A DNA stretch of 64,000 nucleotides from Labia minor (Eukaryota > Arthropoda > Insecta > Dermaptera > Spongiphoridae). Positions within the stretch are counted from its first letter, which is position 1, and every line of letters begins with the position of its first letter. The DNA is taken from NCBI GenBank assembly GCA_963082975.1, contig OY720350.1, positions 49,306,734 through 49,370,733 on the forward strand, read 5' to 3'. Below are positions 46,893-57,839 of the stretch, in pieces. The position numbers and the translations under genes were made by a program. The notes beneath the pieces were generated by a model that made no database searches, was not told where the DNA came from, and saw only the letters and a program-made list of their open reading frames with translations.

Positions 46893-47290
46893 CGAGGGTG
46901 GTGTGAAAAGTTTCCGACCTGACCAAGAAATTAAATTTTTTTTTTTTGTTTTATTTTTCAAAATTCAAGATAGCTGAGACCTGTACGATGTCAGCTGAAC
47001 GTGTGCGAAATATTTTGCAAAACCATTTGAATATGGAAAGCTGTGTGCAACGTGGGTGCCGCATTTGCTATCGTTAGACCAATAATTGCTTCGAAAAACC
47101 ATTTCTAACGACAATTTGGCGCTGTAGGCGTAATCCAAACGAATTTTTGCGTCGATTCATAACTGTTGATGAGACTTAAATTAAATTAAATCAAATTTAA
47201 TTTATTAATTAAATAATTTATTAATTAAATTAATTAGAACACCGTTATGAGAAATGTATCAGTGTTGATGGAGATTATGTTGAAAAAAAT
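46893..47290 (+). mobile_element. Mariner-derived MITE, copy 2, cut by family C
   Basis: Same sequence and same internal deletion as 26324-26792, opposite orientation, starting TA|CGAGGGTGGTGTGAAAAGTT. It stops abruptly at 47290 where family C copy 3 begins, and its right inverted end is not found beyond that copy. Confidence 0.82.
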
Positions 47291-47291
47291 T

Positions 47292-47753
47292 AGCTGGAGT
47301 GTCTCCACTCGACTATCTCGCAAATTTGAATTGGATTAAATAACATAATATATTATATTTAAATTAAATTTAATTAATTATAAATTATAAATAATAAATA
47401 ATAAATATTAAACCAGCGCATGTTTGGCTTTTTGTTGATGGCACCACGTCACGTGTTGGCGCGTGAGATTTGCAGTGTTAAAAAATTAATTCTGGTAATT
47501 TCAGCGAATCAATCAAGCTGAAATTCTATATATAGCAGTTTTATACAATTATTAATCATGTGAAAAATTATCAAACATATATCTTTATTTTTACTATCCC
47601 TTTAGAAGAAAAAAAATCAAAACGTTGTAGGTAATGACCCTCTTCCGGTTGAGCTACATTTCTCAAAAGTTGATAGAAAACTATGAATTTTGAATAATGT
47701 CCATGTACCAAATTTCATCATTCTAGCTCAAACCGTTTTTGCGTAATCTTGCC

Positions 47754-47824
<71 letters not shown>

Positions 47825-47938
47825 ACATTTTTCTCAACCTTAGTGAAAATGATTCAGGAACCTTCAAAACGTATAAAAACATCAAAATCTCAACATCGAA
47901 AATTTTCGTGATCGCAATACTATCTCTGGCGAGATAGT
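47292..47938 (+). mobile_element. Family C element, copy 3
   Basis: Most complete copy: cap hairpin, ACTATCTCGC, GTACCAAATTTCATCATT, a long (CA)n tract at ~47766-47820, and terminal stem-loop ACTATCTCTGGCGAGATAGT. Confidence 0.85.
47766..47820. repeat. (CA)n microsatellite inside family C
   Basis: About 27 CA units after CATACATACA, in a position homologous to the repeat tracts of the other family C copies. Confidence 0.95.
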
Positions 47939-48952
47939 AAATATAGTAAAAAAACATATTATATATATTATATATATATAAACTTTCCTGAATTAGAAGA
48001 TTAGTTTATATACCCAAAATTTATTTCAATTGTTTCTAAAGAAGAAATAGTCATATAAATCTTCCTTTGCTTTTTTACCATATGGGTGTGAATTTGAAAT
48101 TCATGTTAAATTAGATTTAGGCGGTCTGTTTTTTCCACCTTTGATTTAATAGACACCTCATCCTGTCACCAACATTCGCATTAATTAAACTGGAATGCAA
48201 TTGCTTTAATGAGACATCCATATTTGCAAATGGAGTGTATCTCGTCCGAAATTAACGATTTTCCTCGTTGATGATTCACAAAAGAGTAAGTGGGGTTGAA
48301 GGAAGAGAAGGGGGAAAAGAGCATGAGTTACATTGTAGTTCAATACACGTATCACAACGTCAACACATCCTCTTTTTCACTCGATAACATTTAAATGTCA
48401 TTTTTAGGAGTGAAAAGATACTATCGTTTTGTTTTTGAAAATGGAGCTACATTTATGTTTATTATCCACACTAGAAAATATAAGCCTAACCTATTCTAGA
48501 ATATGGAAGGCGAATCAATGGTAAATGGTACGTGTCAAATAATTTAAGAATTTTGGTAGCTAATCGAACAAATACATACATTTTCGCGTTTACAACTACT
48601 TATTTAAGTTTTTAGTAATAAAACCTACCGGTGGTATAAAAATAGATCGGGCACGGCATGGCCTCATTTCTTTTAAAAAGATGGCAGTTAGTTAAGTAAG
48701 CCCACCCTTTTTCTAGTATATAATTTTATAAATTAAATAAATCCATAATTGTATATATTTATACTATTTAATAAAATAGAAAGATTGTTTAGGAGATTTT
48801 GAAACATTTGAAATTTATAAATTGATTGCGGTATGCTATAATTGATTTATTTTCGAATTTTAATTTTATATTTTCAAATAAATCAAACTTAGAAAAAATT
48901 AAAGTTTTGGAATTCTTTTAATTTAGTCGTGAAATACTAAAAGGTTTTAATA
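47939..48952. other. Unique stretch with possible regulatory patch
   Basis: 48110-48320 is less A+T-rich and non-repetitive, with TTAATTAAAC, CAATTGC and ATTTGCAAAT-type homeodomain/POU-like words and no ORF. A conserved non-coding element is possible, not shown. Confidence 0.35.
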
Positions 48953-48956
48953 TTAA

Positions 48957-49199
48957 CACCCTATGAGAAGGGCGGGTATTTGTACCCGTTGCGGGACTGC
49001 CACTTATAAGCGGGGCGGGTATTTATACCCGTTGCCACTTATATGAGGGATTTATATTAGTTATCGTTTAAAATAAGTAATTTTAAGTGACACAAGGGAA
49101 AATATATATTATATAAGTGGCAACGAGTATAAATACCTACCCCGCTTATAAGTGGCAGTCCCCGCAACGGGTACAAATACCCTCCCCGCTCATAGTGTG
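48957..49199. mobile_element. Palindromic piggyBac-like MITE, 243 bp
   Basis: TTAA flanks both sides (48953-48956, 49200-49203). ~95-bp inverted arms start CACCCTATGAGAAGG and CACACTATGAGCGG. Each arm holds two copies of a GGCGGGTATTTGTACCCGTT-like unit, itself palindromic. TTAA targets and CAC ends fit the piggyBac superfamily. Confidence 0.8.
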
Positions 49200-49344
49200 T
49201 TAAAACAAGTGATTGTGATAGTTTGATGATAAGAATTGAGAATTTAGGTAATAAAGGATGTATGAATATTTCTAACCCAACTGACAAAATTAATTTTTGT
49301 TTGTAATTTTTGCTCAATGTTCAAGGTTATAGGAATTTAAATAA

Positions 49345-49430
49345 TTAAATATCAATCATTCAAGAGGTTAGTTCAGTGATAATATCTTGAACTACCGAAC
49401 GTATAGGTTCAAACCTGAAACCTGAAATTT
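49345..49430 (+). other. tRNA-like sequence (SINE head or decayed tRNA)
   Basis: GGTTAGTTCAGTGATAATAT resembles a D-arm/A box and GGTTCAAACC a B box at tRNA spacing. The acceptor ends do not pair convincingly, so a functional tRNA is unlikely. Confidence 0.3.
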
Positions 49431-49625
49431 TAAATATAATATATTTAATGTGAAGAAATAAAGATAAATGAATTAAATTATTAATATGGATTTAGAATCC
49501 TAAAGAAAATAAATCAAAACTAAAAATATTTATAATTTATTAATTCCTTATGGCTGAGAATATTTTAAATACAAGCCCCTACCTCAATGTCGAATCTAAG
49601 TACTTAGAGCACATGAAATTAAATA

Positions 49626-50032
49626 AGCTGGAGTGTCTCCACTGAATTGGATTAATTAACATATATTATATTTTAATTAAATTATAAATTAAAATTAATA
49701 AATAATATTTAATAAACTAGCGCGTGTTTGGCTCTTTGTTGATGACACCAGGTCACTTGCTGGTGCGTGATTTGAAATGTTAAAAAATAATTCCGGTACT
49801 TTCAATACAATCAAGCTGAAATTATATATATAGCAGTTTTATACAATTTTTAATCATGTGAAAAACTATCAAACATATATCTTATTTTTATGGTCAGTTT
49901 AGAGGAAAAAAAATCAAAACGTGGTAGGTTGAGCTACATATCTCAAAAGTTGATAGAAAACTACGAATTTTGAATAATGCCCATGTACCAAATTTCATAA
50001 TTATAGCTCAAACCGTTTTTGCGTAAGCTTGT

Positions 50033-50074
<42 letters not shown>

Positions 50075-50198
50075 AGAGAGAGAAAAATTTTTCTCAACCT
50101 TAGTGAAAATGACTCAGGGACCTTCAAAGCGTATAAAAACATCAAAATCTCGACATCGAAAATTTTCATGAACGCAGTACTATCTCTGGCGAGATAGT
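49626..50198 (+). mobile_element. Family C element, copy 4
   Basis: Lacks the ACTATCTCGC block after the cap hairpin but keeps the body, a (CA)n(GA)n tract at ~50037-50082 and the perfect 3' stem-loop ACTATCTCTGGCGAGATAGT. Confidence 0.82.
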
Positions 50199-51019
50199 TA
50201 AAATGAATTATGAAAAATCTTTTGAAACAAAGACTATTTTTTATATAAAAATATAGTTTATTAATAAAATATTTATGTTATGTAAAAATCTTTATATATA
50301 TACATGTTCGTATGTGTGTGTGTGTGTGTGTGTTAATTATTTTCACATATCTTGTCATTAAATTTGTAAATGAAAATAATCCTAATTAAATCTGCTGTGA
50401 TAGATGTTTAAATCAAAAATTGTTTATTTAAATTTGGTGGTATCGGATAACAATTCCCATGGTATATCATTAACTATAACATTATTTTCAATATTAATGG
50501 TTGGGAAATGGAAGTACGGCGATGGTTCAATAACAAAGCATCCCCTCCTCTCTTTCTATCTACATATATAGAAAGTAGTTCAATTTCTTTTTAAACGAAA
50601 CAATATTTTATAAATTAAAGCTAATCCATTATCATTTTCACTCATTATATTTGTATTATTAATCGAATTAAATTGATAAAAGAGAAATTGTAATGTATGT
50701 GAGTATTAATTTATTATTGAATTATAATAATTTCGAGAGAATTATATATTGTATATTAATCTTTTTAAATTATGAATTATTAACATAATCAAAAAATGAT
50801 ATAATTGAGAAATCTCGTTTATATCATTTGTCTAAAAAATCATATTTTAATTTTATATAACCAAGAAATCATTTTTGCACTTAAAATATAGTTGGAATTA
50901 ATAATTGAAACAAAAACAAAAATAATATAATTTAGTCATTTTAATTGACGTTTTGAAAATATTTTTGTATTCATAAAACATTAAAAATAATATATTCTGT
51001 TTTTTTAACCTTTCACCAC
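50199..51019. other. A+T-rich with (GT)n
   Basis: A (GT)n tract at ~50313-50332; no gene seen. Confidence 0.5.
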
Positions 51020-51577
51020 TTTCAAATAGAAAAGAAGAAATATTCAAATATATAGAAAGAATAAATAAAAATTAAGTTAAATATGATCTAAATATTTTAT
51101 TAAATTAATTAAAATGAGAACTTTTAGAATAAATTATTTAATTGAAATGAAATTTGAATATTAGAATTTAAAATAAAATATTATATTAATTCTTTATTTG
51201 GGATATCCTATAATAATTCATATAAACGCAGTGTGAAAATGATTCCGCTAGGGACAGTGGGCCACGCCAAGCTCTTGAATGAACAACAGAGGAGAATTAT
51301 ATAAACTTTAAAAAATTAATTTCTGCGGTTATTGATTAGATATTAATAAAATTTATAGTCTATGTTACTATAGAGGTATATAAAAATATTGTGATGTAAT
51401 TTCATAGAAATCGGTTCAGCCAATTCTGAGTCTATAAAATAGTTATTTTCCGGACAGACAAACAGTCATGAAAAATTCTAAAGTCACTTTTGGATCCTAG
51501 AGGTCATGAAACGCTAAGATATGCAAAATTTTTTAAATTCTGAGCAATGTTTATATATATATATATATATATATAGA
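51020..51577 (-). mobile_element. Helitron, 5' half
   Basis: On the minus strand it starts at 51577 with TCTATATATATATA after an A, followed by the block shared with the Helitron at 31119 (GCATATCTTAGCGTTTCATG, GACTTTAGAATTTTTCATGA). It runs ~550 bp and stops without a CTAG end. Confidence 0.75.
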
Positions 51578-52010
51578 TTTAAAGATATTGATTAATCTGA
51601 ATTCGATTAAAAAGATGTAATTCAATTTATTTCAAAAAATCAAAAACAGAATTTTAAATATTAAATATTGGAACTGAGATATATTTGATAAGTATATATA
51701 TTTATATATTCAAGAAGAAATAATTTATAAACAAAAAATATTTAGAAATTTCAAATCTTTTTAACTTTGGCAAATCTGTCAAAGATGATTCAGTAAAAGA
51801 CAGTTCAAAGACATCTCATGTAAATTAACTGTGAGAAAAGATACTGTTTCAATTTTCATCAAATATTACTAAATAGAAGTGGGGAAAAAATCATTTAAGA
51901 ATAAATTTAGTTTCGGCTGTATATATAAAGTATATAAAAATATACACAAAAATAAATGAATAAATTTATTAGAAGAATGCTTTGATGATTTCTAAAGGAC
52001 TCTTATTTAA

Positions 52011-52560
52011 TTATTAAGAGAATTTTTATTAAAAGACCACATTATTTGTATAAAATTATTTATCAAATTAAAATAATTGTAAAATGTTTCAACTGCTTAT
52101 TCTGCAGTCGTTTTCAAGTAACCGTAATAAAGAGGATATAGACTTAATAAGATGTGGAACATAGTGTTGGATGAGTAAAATTTGTCATATTGAATGAAAG
52201 ATAATTAATCTAATGTGTATTTATGTATATATCTTGATTATAGAAATAATTTACTATCTTTTTTATAGAGACATAATGCACTATCATACTTCTTGATTGT
52301 AAACGCTTGCTTTGACAATTGCTGCTGACTTCATGTTGAGATTAAGAATTGGCGGCAAAAATTGGAGCCAATATCACTGCCTATATAGGAGGTGACGTGT
52401 CCCAACATGCATCAGTCCGCTTGAATCGGAGCAAGCGTACAAGCAGTTGAAACGTTGTACAATTATTATAATTTAATAAATAATTTTATACAAATAATGT
52501 GGTCTTTTAATAAAAATTCTCTTAATAATTATCAAAATAACCACAAAAGCTTTAATAAAA
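52011..52560 (+). mobile_element. Penelope-like element remnant with inverted ends
   Basis: A 13-bp direct repeat gactcttatttaa (51998-52010 and 52561-52573) brackets ~550 bp whose outer ~90-bp arms are inverted copies (AAGAGAATTTTTATTAAAAG). The right arm contains GTTGAAACGTTGTA, then TAATGTGGTCTTTTAAT and CACAAAAGCTTTAATA, in the same order as the repeat at 18101. Inverted pseudo-LTRs and target duplications are known for Penelope-like elements. No reverse transcriptase remains. Confidence 0.5.
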
Positions 52561-52573
52561 GACTCTTATTTAA

Positions 52574-55500
52574 ACAAATTCAATTAATCGAAATCAAATA
52601 TTTTTATTAATTAATATAAATAAATACATTATTTTTTTTTTTAGGAACCAGTAAAATTATCCAATAATCGCTCAAAGGGGTATATACTTTTAAAGATATA
52701 TCAATCTCATTTAATTAATTATTTCCCCCTTATATATTATTGGAAAAGAGTATTATGGGTGTATTTATATAAAAATATTTTAAATTAGAAAATCCTATTA
52801 AAAAAATCCATATATAAAATCCACTGGGAAACATATGTTAGGTATATTTATATAATTTTTTTTTTTTTTTTTTTTGTCAAAAGAGATAAATGGAAAAACA
52901 ACTCGTTCGTACTAAAACGATTTCACGTTGTGAAGAACGATAAGAAAAAAAACGGCTCCAATCTAAGCCCTTCAATTATCTTTTCCTTTTAGATAGCGCT
53001 TTGAATCCTTCCAACGAAAATACAATAGAACAGTTTCCAATGAGGCTTTTATTCATAAGCGTAAGATGTTTTTTATATTTAATATATTCCAATTATATTT
53101 CAAATGATATATACTGAAACATTTTTGTGTAATTATCGTCTCTCCTCAATAAAGGATAAAATTAAATTTTTTCTGATGTTTTTAACTCTAATCTTCCATT
53201 AAATGGCCATTAACACAAAGTTTATTTATTTATTCCTGTAAAAAGAGTAAGTTGTATATATTTTGAAATTGAGAAATAGCCAATGAAAAGAAATAATAAA
53301 AGAAAAGCCAATAAATAAATATTTATATATATTCATATATTTATTTAGGATTTATATATAAGTCGTAACATTTTCATTCATCTAATAATATTTTGAAGAA
53401 AGCATCGAATGAATTATGAATTTTTAAGTTTTTTTTTTTTTCTTTTTTGTTTACGATTGAAAAGTTTTTTATTTTTATAAAATGTTAGAGACTGAATTTT
53501 TGCAATATTCATATAAATAATTGATTAAAATAAATATTATTTTTAATTTTGAGCTTTGTGAAAGCTTGTTGTAATATATTGACTTTATCAACTTTTAAAT
53601 TCGCATTACATTATGAAAATAGGTGTAAAAAAAAGTTATTTAATAAATCTGTTCCTAATAAAATAAAGTTTTGTATTTAAATAATATTTAAAATAAGGTA
53701 AGAAAATAAATTTTAATGATGTTAACTTTCTAACGCATATATATATATATATTTATTTTACCTTAAAATGTAAAAATGGTAGATATTTTTTTAAATGTCT
53801 CATGTTATAAAAAAAAAAAACTTACTCTGAATAAATATACAGAATGCTTTCTTGCACATTTTCATTTAAATAACAAATAAAAGAGATTTTGCAATTAAAT
53901 TAAAGATTGGTGTTTTTCTTATCATTTTGTTATTCAAAAAAAAAATATGCAAGAAAGGGGAGAAGATAATTATTAAAATATTTTTTAATGAAATATGTAA
54001 TTAATTATAGTCATAATATAGTATGTATACATTATTTTATTACCTTCATAATGAATTCATGTTATCTTAAAAGTAAATAGAAATAAAATAAGCGTAAGAG
54101 GTTGACTTGTTTGATAATCCAAGTAACGAATAATACATTTGGAAAATTTTGCATAAATAATTTTTAAAATCCTGTTGGATATATGTTTGTCATTAAGTGC
54201 ACCATGTTAAAAAAAATTAAACTTGAATTTTATCTAGAGGAAGGTTTATTCATTTTTTTTTTTAATATTTGACAAAAAAAAAATGGAGAGTTGATTAAAA
54301 TTGTAATAAATTTAATTAAAACGAAGATAAGAATTTTCATTTAACCAAAGTGCATTTAAAGGGAAACCTGAATTGAAAAACGACTTGGGATTTAATCGAG
54401 TACACGGATATACTTACTTTCATTTATTATTTGAAAAATTTATTCTTTAATAATATTTCTTAATTGCTATACCGCTAATGTCTCAAATGATAATATCATA
54501 AACTATGCTTTACACCTATATGAGTAATAATAAACTGATAAGATAATATTATATATTAATTTTGATTTAATAAATTAAATGAGTTCATTTTCAATCCAGG
54601 AAATTTAAGCTTTATATTTTTAATTTCTTTATTTAATTATAATTGCTAGTATACATTCAATAATTTTGAATTTTTAAATTATTCATAAAGTTACTCTTTG
54701 AATATATACCATATAGAAATAAAAGTTTTATTTTTAACACGAAATTTTCAATTTCAGTTTCCAATAGATGTATGAGTTTACTCGTTTTTCAATCATGATT
54801 AATTCAATCTTATAGTTGGTTATGGGTGTTCGAATATTTTCTCCTTCATTTTGTTTATATACTATTATTATTAGTAAAAAAATAAATAAATAAAAATAAT
54901 TATTTAAATTTATAATTTAAATATAAGTAATAATTAAGAATATTAAATAAAAATTATCGATTATAAATTATAAGTATAAAATTTCAATGTTTTAACATTC
55001 ATTTAAATTTATATACAAATATTGAATGTAATAGATTAAAAATTCTGGCTTGCTTTTGTTATTTTTTAATTTTGGATTCTTTTTATAATGGAATAATTTT
55101 AATATTCTTAATTGAATATTTGGAAATGTAAATATTTAAAAAAATTTAAATTCTAATAAGTAATTAAATGATAATTAATTATAATTCATTTGATATTAAA
55201 AATAACTATCTCTTTTAGAAAAATTGAATTATTATCTTTATTTTTGTGGATGTCGTAAATGAAAGGTAGAATGATGCTCTAAATTAAGTTCTTATTTTTT
55301 TTTTTTTTTTTTTTTTTTTTATATATATATGCTATTTATTGTATTTTCTGATCAATTTCTACACAGGTCTATTTTGAATTAAATTGTTGATTTTTTTTTT
55401 AAATTTTTAAGAGTTTTGATGGGTAAATTGATGCATTTAACTCTCCTCCACTATCTTCAAACATTAATTATTTAATTTAATTGGTTATGAATTCCATACA

Positions 55501-55759
55501 CACATAATTTGATACAAAATTTTAATATTTCTTAAAATTTACACATTATGATGAGAAAATAAAACTTCTTATCTATTGTTTTATTATTTTTATCGATTAT
55601 CGAAATATTTATAATAATAAAAGTATATCATATATAATTATAAATACAATATTTTATTAAAGGAACACCCAATATTAAATTTATATGTTGAAATTAAGAA
55701 ATATTAATATTTTGATAAAGTGTATTTACAATTTATTAACATCTGGAAGAATCACATCT
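52574..55759. other. 3.2 kb A+T-rich, no gene or repeat family seen
   Basis: Contains poly-T runs at 52857-52877 and ~55297-55320 and a (TA)n at ~53739. I find no exon, SINE or transposon end. Confidence 0.55.
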
Positions 55760-56110
55760 CGGTAATAATCCTCCTCCTCTCGTTAAATTCAATCTTGAAA
55801 TTTTTAGTACCTTGCATATCGTCGTCCTCTCTGCTGCATGGTGAGAATTTATCAGCTCTTCTCACATAATCCAAAATCAAACACTGATCTCACTCATTGA
55901 TCACTTTTTCTGTTACCGTTAAAGCCCCATCGATGTGCCCGATAGAAAAGACGGCCGGCTACTGAACGTCGACCAGCGTTGGCGCAACCCTCCGAGTCAC
56001 CACCCCTCAGCTCGTTGCTGAAGTTGAGCCCAAAATCCACCACCACCCTCATTCCAGGGGTGCTTGTAACGATGACGATGCCATGTGACTCATCTCAGTG
56101 ACATCTTGCA
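55760..56110 (-). promoter_or_regulatory. G+C-rich island; possible 5' exon or promoter
   Basis: About 350 bp far less A+T-rich than its surroundings and not repeated here. On the minus strand, CTCACCATGCAGCAGAGAGG opens a short frame (MQQRGRRYA) preceded by an in-frame TAA and ending at a donor AAG|gtacta (exon end 55811). The leftover two bases would join HEATR5 exon 16922 in frame. This could be a HEATR5 upstream exon 39 kb away, another gene's first exon, or chance. Confidence 0.3.
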
Positions 56111-56530
56111 AATCGATTCAATCACAAGTTGATATTTAAAAGAATCTCACTTCAGAAACAACGAAATAAATATCAAGTAGAAGAAGATAGAATAGTGAAA
56201 TTAGAAATAAAGAAAAAAAAAGACTAAAATAAAAAGGAAATAAATTTGAAACAATTTCGTAAACATTTCAAGTAGGCCTGTCAGAGAAGTTGGCAAAATG
56301 TCGGGAGGATAATATTAAAATGATATATTAATGTCAGATTGAAACGACTACCATATTAGAGCTATAAAAGAGGATAATAAACAATATGAATAAAGTTAAA
56401 GGTCATTTGACTATAGGTTAATAAATTAATTAGTGTGATAGAGAATGGGTGAATAAATATCGTTTATCTTGAGGATTAAACAAAAAATATTTTTAATAAT
56501 TTTATTTATTAAAATGCTAATTAGAATAAT
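56111..56530. other. A+T-rich, no gene seen
   Basis: Unique, low information. Confidence 0.5.
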
Positions 56531-56825
56531 GAAGGCGCCATTGGGTGTGTGGGTAGCGAACCTGCCTCACATTCACATGGTCCCGGGTTCAAATCCCGGG
56601 CCTGGCAAGGTTATTTCCCGAACTGGGGTCTATGGGACGGAGTCAACCCAGCCTCCGGGATCAACATTGGGGAAAAGCTACTTGATAGCGCCTCCGATCA
56701 AGAAAATCATGGTAAAGGTTGAGAGGACCCGTTTTACTGATCATAGGACACTTCATTGATATAACCGGCTTGATAGGCCTTGTCCTTGAGTACAAAGTCA
56801 GAGGTTTTTTTTTTTTTAATTATTA
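56531..56825 (+). mobile_element. tRNA-derived SINE, copy 2
   Basis: Head GGCGCCATTGGGTGTGTGGG with B box GGTTCAAATCC, same body as the copy at 36573, tail AGTCAGAGG then T12. Flanks taattagaataat (56518) and taattaggaataat (56826) look like a slightly diverged target duplication. Confidence 0.88.
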
Positions 56826-57271
56826 TAATTAGGAATAATACTCATTCACTTGGTACTCTTTACGGCATGTGTTAAAAGATACAGTAATGAAATGAAAAGA
56901 GAATAAAATTGCATTATTATCATCTGTGATTTTATTTCTCATCAATAGAAATAACCTTCGCGCATTATTAGCGAGATGATTTACTACAGTATACATAATG
57001 AAAGTGTTCAAAGTGTATTCACTTTCGCTGTAAACAGTCATCATATTGTTCACGCGGATTTTCAAACTTATTCTCTAAGGTTGCTGCAGACTCCTATTTC
57101 TTTGAAAATAAGGAAGGCAAAGCTCTTAGTGTCACCCAATAACACTACAAGAATTTAGTGATTGAGCTAGGATTAGAGAAGGTTCTGTTCGGTCATTCAA
57201 GAAAATTCAGATGAATAGAAGTTGGAAATTACAGGAGGGGTGTTCAGTATATCGTTCGAAAAACTCTAAAC

Positions 57272-57436
57272 CAGAGGTCCTCTCAACTTTTTGAAGTTGG
57301 TACCACAGAAGAATCCATCAAAACGTTCAGGTAACACTAAAATGCTTTCGTTGCTACAAATAACTGTACTGGAGGTATCAGCGTCAGATTATAAGATACC
57401 ACCAGTGGTGCATGTACTACAGTTTAAGATCATTTA
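57272..57436. mobile_element. Possible hAT MITE fragment
   Basis: CAGAGGTCCTCTCAACTTTT is hAT-like, and ctctaaac occurs on both sides (57264-57271, 57437-57444). The right inverted end is not recognisable, so this may be half an element. Confidence 0.35.
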
Positions 57437-57444
57437 CTCTAAAC

Positions 57445-57831
57445 CAGTCTTTCCCAAACTCTTTTGGTCCAATTCATAGTTAAAACTTGCCCACGGACCC
57501 CCTTTCATAGTAAAAATATCTTTTCCACGAACCCTGAGTGAAAAAAACACGCTCGACTCACCAAAGTGCTGTCATGGAAAAGAAAGAGAAGCTCGGTTAA
57601 TTCGAGCGTGGTTTTCGAACGTTACCTTATAACTTGTATTTTATGCACCTATCTAAATTCATAATTTGCTTAGGACGTAAAAATTACTAACAATTATACA
57701 ATGTTATTTATTTTTTTATTAAACCTCGCGCGGACCCCCTGATGTTGTTCAGGGACCCTAATTTTCCAAGGCCCCCCTGAATAATCTCAGGGACCCCTTG
57801 GGGTCCGCATGGATCACTTTGGGGACCAGTG
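57445..57831. mobile_element. hAT MITE, 387 bp
   Basis: Ends CAGTCTTTCCCAAACTCTTT and, inverted, CACTGGTCCCCAAAGTGATC. Target repeats are ctctaaac and ctctaaaa. GGGGTCCGC and CGGACCCC motifs near the ends resemble those of the intact hAT at 12308, though terminal sequences differ. Confidence 0.7.
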
Positions 57832-57839
57832 CTCTAAAA

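Noticed and set aside
47718-47957. 79-codon minus-strand ORF rich in Cys-Val
   Set aside because: It is the (CA)n microsatellite of family C read in frame, not a protein.
49345-49430. Functional tRNA gene
   Set aside because: A- and B-box-like words exist but acceptor and anticodon stems do not pair.
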